From Caecitellus pseudoparvulus (taxonomy: Eukaryota > Bigyra: Bicosoecida): DNA of 64,000 nucleotides. This document shows, one piece after another, positions 60,609-64,000 of this stretch. The stretch lies in the NCBI GenBank assembly GCA_965644315.1, contig CBFFRQ010000079.1, positions 62,001 through 126,000 of the forward strand, read 5' to 3'. Numbering within the stretch: the first letter of the stretch is position 1; each line of letters begins with the position of its first letter. Position numbers and translations under genes: made by a program. The notes beneath the pieces are model-generated. The model made no database searches. It was not told the origin of the DNA and saw only the letters and a program-made list of their open reading frames with translations.

Positions 60609-61146
60609 ATGTGCTCACAGGGCACCTGGCAGCTGGAGAAGCTTGTGGTGCAGTACTGCAAGCGCAGTGGCAGCAGCAAGGGCGTGCGGTGCGTGCGCTG
60701 CCTGGCAGTGTGTTTCCGCGTGCAGACCTCGGCAGCGACTCGATGTGCTGTGCGTGCAGGGCGTTCATCACTGATGGCCTCGTGGACTTTGCGAAGAAGA
60801 ACCCCCAGATGACAGTGCACGCGAAACACAAGCACGGCGCGCACCCTCAGCTGGTGGGGCACTACGGTGCGTGCTGGCTGAGCAGCTGGCTCTCCGACTT
60901 GCGACACGTCGCCACGACCCCATCCACCCCTGCGCAGTCACTGGGCAGACCCGCTCCGTGGGTGTCAAGAACCAGGACGCAAGTGACGTGGCCAGACACG
61001 CCTGGCGTCTGAGGAACCAGACGGGGCACCGCGTGGTGGCTGTCGGCAACCCCGTGCGCTCGACGGCCGACTCGGTACAGGGCGTGTGGTCTCCTTCCCA
61101 CACGTTCGAGGAGTTTTCGTTGAAGATTGATGCAGAGTCTAGGTGA
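60609..61146 (+). CDS. MRPL43: mitochondrial large-subunit ribosomal protein mL43
   Basis: Three exons, about 130 residues: MCSQGTWQLEKLVVQYCKRS to GVR; AFITDGLVDFAKKNPQMTVH to VGHY; VTGQTRSVGVKNQDASDVAR to the stop. The patterns LxxxYCKxxGSSxGxRxFI, LVxFAKxNPxxxV, the basic HPxLVGxY segment and the terminal VQGVWSPSH are those of mL43 (L51/S25/CI-B8 thioredoxin-like fold; also in complex I NDUFA2). The VQGxWSP ending favours mL43 over NDUFA2. It is a component of the mitochondrial large ribosomal subunit. Introns of about 70 nt start gtgcgtg. An alternative frame stays open for 35 codons past the stop (PPDVRGKLCPSRMHLCG); its meaning is unclear. Confidence 0.87.
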
Positions 61147-61451
61147 AGGCCGGCTCCCTCCTGATGTCCGGGGCAAGTTGTGCCCCAGCCGCATGCACCT
61201 GTGCGGCACCTTTGACAACGACCTGCTTGGCTGCCTCCACGACTAGCCCATGCTATTGAGCAGGAACCTTTAGCATGGAGGTGGGCTTTTAGAGATGCGC
61301 ACTCATGGCGCCCTCGGGCGTGGTGATTTCAGGGGCAATGCATTCGTGGCACTGTGGGCATTTCCCGCCGATCGCACTCCACTCAACTCCTTGCAGGGCT
61401 CCCTTGCCTGTGGTTGATGCTGAACCTGCAGGGCCATCGACCTCACCAACC
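61147..61451. other. 305-bp spacer
   Basis: Contains an open stretch in another frame after the mL43 stop, an AATGCATT octamer at about 61337 and a TTTCCCGCC (E2F-like) at about 61363. No gene was recognised. Confidence 0.45.
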
Positions 61452-62072
61452 ATGTCCAGTTCGTAGATCCTTGCTTGTTTGCCTGACGCACGGGGGCCGC
61501 AAACGCCGGCGGAATTCGCACGCTGTGGACCTCGACGCTTTGCTCGCAGACGTGCTCACTGAAGCGCGAATTGCGGAGCTGAAGGAGGCCTTCAGCCTGT
61601 TTGACGAAGAGGCGGATGGCAAGATTCAGATTTCGGAGCTGGGTGTCATCCTCCGAGCGCTCGGGCTGAACCCGACGCCAGAAGAGCTCAGTGACTTGCA
61701 CCAACTGTACGACGCAGACGGCAGTGGAAGTCTCGACTTCCCCGAGTTCTTGCACCTCATTGCAAATTACCAGTCTGAGGACAATGTTGCAGAGGAACTG
61801 AAGAAGCTCTTTGCGCTGCTTGACACGAACAAGTCAGGAACCGTGGAGTTGGCGGAGCTGTGCCAGGTGCTGTCTTGTGTGGGCGAGTGCATGGAGTCAG
61901 AAGAGCTGCTGGAGCTGCTGAGGGAAGCAGACACTGATGGAAACGGGGTCATTAACTACGACGAGTTTGTGGGTGAGTCTGCAGCCGCCTTCGCGCCGAC
62001 GGCAGCTGGGTGCCCTCGCTACGCACTGGCTCGCGCCCCGCCAACCGCTCCGCAGACTTGCTCATGGGATAG
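61452..62072 (+). CDS. calmodulin-like four-EF-hand protein
   Basis: Exon 1 is only MS plus one base. A phase-1 intron (gttcgt...ctcgcag) leads to the main exon, and a second intron (gtgagt...ctccgcag) gives the ending VDLLMG at TAG 62070-62072. The product is about 148 residues, calmodulin size. N-terminus [20 protein letters not shown] parallels calmodulin. EF loops: [36 protein letters not shown] and [12 protein letters not shown]. Loops 2 and 4 have full ligand sets; loop 1 has Glu at position 3 and Ala at 4 (weaker), loop 3 is acceptable. It is a Ca sensor, possibly for the IQ-motif protein, though calmodulin itself would be elsewhere. It lacks the Ser-rich N-terminus of centrin. Confidence 0.9.
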
Positions 62073-62473
62073 GTGGTTGCTTCTCCACCGCAGCAAGCTT
62101 TTGAAAGGAGTGCGGCCCGCTGCCCTGTAGCGCACCGTGAGGAGCCCTGCCTCCCTGGTTTGAGAGGAGCCCCCGTTGCAGCCGCTCAGGGGGGAATCCC
62201 CCGGCACAAAGGCACTGTAAACCCCAATTCATTGACGCTCACGCCACTTACTCCACTACATGTCCCCGTTTATCTTGGCGAACCGCTGGTGGGCGTGCTG
62301 TGAGAGGCTCCTTTCGGCGCGCAGGCTCGGCAGTGGGTGCAGGGCTGAGCTGCGCCACGCTTTTCATGAGCAACTGGCTCTCAGTGCCTTCCCTCTCATT
62401 GCGGCGATCAGCGGGCGACCACGGGTACTCCAGGGTGCGCACAGATAGCTTTGACAGCAAGAGCGGGGACATA
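62073..62473. other. 401-bp spacer
   Basis: Between the calmodulin-like and RNASEK-like genes. It holds a ggggg/ccccc hairpin with a GAAT loop near 62190 and an in-frame upstream ATG (62366) that could extend the next gene. Otherwise nothing was recognised. Confidence 0.45.
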
Positions 62474-63028
62474 ATGGCTTCTCGCGACGCAAGCCTTGGC
62501 ATCGGCTCGCCCTCCACGGAGGCCAGCAGCGTCATCGACGACACCTTGCTGGACAACGAAGAGCTGCGGAGCCTGTTGGGAGTGAAGCCGTCCAAACCAG
62601 AGGAGCTCCCTGGTCCCCACATGTGCGCCATGTGCTGCACTCTGTTCAGCCTCTTCGGGGCTGGCTTCTTGGTAGGTGCAGTGCGGAAGTTGGTGGCTGG
62701 CGCATTGCTCTGCACCACGCCCGCTCCGCGGCCTGCGCAGTTCTTGATTTACGGCATGCTTGTGAATGAGTACGAGTACTTGGAAATTTCAGGAGACCGC
62801 GAAGAGGCGGCCTCCGGCACGCTAGGAGCGGCCATCTGCTACATCGTCACGGCCGGCATCAGCATCGGGTTCTGGGTCAAGGGGTGCCTGGCTCGCAACG
62901 CTGCGCTGGCACGCCAGCGAGGCGTGGACGAGGGAGACGCCGGGTCCATCGCCTTCCTCTCACACAGTGGCCTTGCCCATGCTCGCTACGGCTCCCATGC
63001 TGGGCTGGGCACGTCCGAGGGCTTGTGA
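62474..63028 (+). CDS. two-helix membrane protein, RNASEK-like
   Basis: Two exons, about 160 residues. Polar N-terminus (MASRDASLGIGSPSTEASSV), then CAMCCTLFSLFGAGFL, a phase-0 intron (gtaggt...gcgcag, 70 nt), FLIYGMLVNEYEYLEIS, an acidic loop, and a second helix GAAICYIVTAGISIGFWVKG, then a polar tail. The size, a Cys-rich first helix interrupted by a similar intron, an acidic loop and a second helix are like RNASEK, a V-ATPase accessory protein. The similarity is short and low, so another small membrane protein is possible. The start may be at 62366. The convergent isomerase stop lies 13 bp past this one. Confidence 0.42.
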   Translation: MASRDASLGIGSPSTEASSVIDDTLLDNEELRSLLGVKPSKPEELPGPHMCAMCCTLFSLFGAGFLVGAVRKLVAGALLCTTPAPRPAQFLIYGMLVNEYEYLEISGDREEAASGTLGAAICYIVTAGISIGFWVKGCLARNAALARQRGVDEGDAGSIAFLSHSGLAHARYGSHAGLGTSEGL

Positions 63029-63035
63029 ATGCATT
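63028..63035. terminator. candidate bidirectional 3'-end signal AATGCATT
   Basis: Octamer overlapping the RNASEK-like stop and filling most of the 13-bp gap before the isomerase stop. Confidence 0.45.
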
Positions 63036-63041
63036 GCAGCG

Positions 63042-64000
63042 TTACATGTGTGCGTCGTCCGCGCTCACGTGCGCCAAGTACCGCTTCAGCAGGCTGCTGG
63101 TGCTGGGGTTGAAAGCAGCGCCCTCCAGGACGGCCGTCTCTGCACCTTGGCGGTGGCGGGCAGCCTGCAGGGTGGTGCGCACCTCCTTGGCCAACACCTT
63201 GCCCAGCTCCACGCCCCACTGGTCAAAGGACGCCACGCCCCACACAAAGCCCTGCACGGCCGTGCGGTGCTCATACAGCGCCAGCAGCTGCCCCACTGTG
63301 TATGCATCCAGGCGGTTGAAGAGCAGGGACGTGCTGGGGCGGTTGCCGTCGAAGGTCTTGTGGGGGATGAGCGCAGGCGGTGTGCCTGCCTCCGCCAGCT
63401 CCTTGGCGCTGCGGCCCACGGCCAGCGCATCTGGCTGGGCGAAGAAGTTGCTCATGAGCTCATCGTGGTTGGACACTGCCTCTCCGTCCCCCTGGATGGG
63501 CGCCTGGCTCTCTGCGAAGCCGATGAAGTCTGCCGGCACCACGCGGCCCTGGTGGATGAGCTGGTAAAAGGAGTGCTGGCCGTTGGTGCCTGGTTCGCCG
63601 AAGTTCACTTCACCTGCCGGGAAAGGCAGCACACTGCGAAGGGGGCAGGCGTGTGGATGGTGCCGGTGCCGGGCGGGTGTGGACTGGGCAGTTTCACCGC
63701 CTCGTGGTCACTCACGTGCCGTCCACAGTCACGCGCTTGCCGTTGCTCTCCATGTCCACTTGCTGAATGTGGGCCGCGAAACGCAGCAGGGCCTGGCTGT
63801 ACGGCAACAGCGCGCGCGAGGCATGGCCCAGCACGGAGCTGTTCCAGATGCCCAAGAGGCCCAGCACCACAGGCAAGTTGCGCTCCAGGGGAGTGTGCAG
63901 GAAGTGCTCGTCCATCTCCCGGGCTCCAGCCAAGAACTTGTTCACAGTCTCCATGCCATACTGCAGCGCGAGAGGCAGCACGCCGACAGCTGAGCAGACG
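63042..64000 (-). CDS. GPI: glucose-6-phosphate isomerase, C-terminal part
   Basis: The gene enters from the right edge, so the N-terminal half is outside the window. Visible: [54 protein letters not shown], then an intron of about 90 nt, [18 protein letters not shown] (the signature block around the catalytic Glu/His region), [67 protein letters not shown] interconverts glucose-6-phosphate and fructose-6-phosphate in glycolysis and gluconeogenesis. The last residues (SADDAHM) are not a peroxisomal signal. The partner gene converges with 13 bp between stops. The sequence is close to the common eukaryotic cytosolic enzyme. Confidence 0.96.

Noticed and set aside
61147-61246. Open frame after the mL43 stop (PPDVRGKLCPSRMHLCG...)
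   Set aside because: It is offset by one base from mL43 and short, with no clean intron. mL43 already ends in its usual VQGVWSP region.
61360-61372. TTTCCCGCC resembling an E2F site
   Set aside because: A single occurrence; no repetition at other starts in the window.
1-64000. CRISPR arrays, operons, ribosome-binding sites, insertion sequences
   Set aside because: The window is eukaryotic nuclear DNA with spliceosomal introns. No spaced direct repeats or transposase were found.
1-64000. tRNA, rRNA and spliceosomal snRNA genes
   Set aside because: Scanning spacers by eye for T-loop, U1, U2, U5 and U6 hallmark strings gave nothing. A covariance search (tRNAscan-SE, Infernal) would be decisive.
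1-64000. Many long frames overlapping the listed genes on either strand
   Set aside because: High GC leaves few stop codons, so antisense and out-of-frame ORFs are expected. They lack family motifs and conflict with well-supported genes.

Overview
This is nuclear DNA of a unicellular eukaryote. The sequence is GC-rich, most genes are split by very short GT-AG introns (mostly about 40-90 nt, often starting gtgcgt or gtgagt and ending cag), and about 30 protein genes fill roughly 90% of it. The inventory is purely eukaryotic: TFIID, TORC1 scaffold, Golgi tether, MICOS, mitochondrial ribosome, kinesin, histone deacetylase, ALC1 remodeller. A KIF19-type kinesin, a multi-IQ protein, an LRR giant and a long coiled-coil protein suggest a flagellated cell. 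The HGPRT is of the animal type, and the secreted EGF protein carries cysteine-linked repeats of a kind I associate with algae and other protists. No photosynthesis gene is visible. I cannot name the lineage.

Layout. 1-390: 5'-incomplete, apparently 3'-truncated SMU1-like fragment. 604-2080: unknown protein. 2081-3014: spacer with a hairpin cluster. 3015-8373: PP2C, a methyltransferase/TPR-like protein, TAF9, a LAMTOR5-like Ragulator subunit. 8707-13917: MTFP1, tetraspanin, class I HDAC, cytochrome b561. 14034-18725: a possible small gene, a WW-domain membrane protein, the EGF protein. 19060-25767: SAT-type acetyltransferase, WDR18, HGPRT, secreted FAD oxidoreductase, MICOS-like subunit. 26017-33405: PX protein, dNK-like P-loop kinase, unknown protein, coiled-coil protein. 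33568-50992: ATP-Mg/Pi carrier, LRR giant, KIF19-like kinesin, IQ protein, GT61 glycosyltransferase. 51085-64000: a possible small membrane protein, CHD1L/ALC1, COG4, Eis-like GNAT, mL43, calmodulin-like protein, RNASEK-like protein and a 5'-incomplete glucose-6-phosphate isomerase.

The genes are unrelated housekeeping units on both strands, not operons. The striking property is compaction. Convergent genes end 10-35 bp apart, one pair shares a stop-codon tetranucleotide, and one divergent pair has start codons 67 bp apart. Two short motifs fit this architecture. TGCGGAAAT (either orientation) occurs nine times, always within about -80 to +235 of a start codon. AATGCA, often as palindromic AATGCATT, sits in most of the tiny gaps between convergent stops. 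I read them as a candidate promoter-proximal element and a candidate bidirectional 3'-end signal. All exon structures come from reading frames, splice consensus and family knowledge; no transcript data were available.
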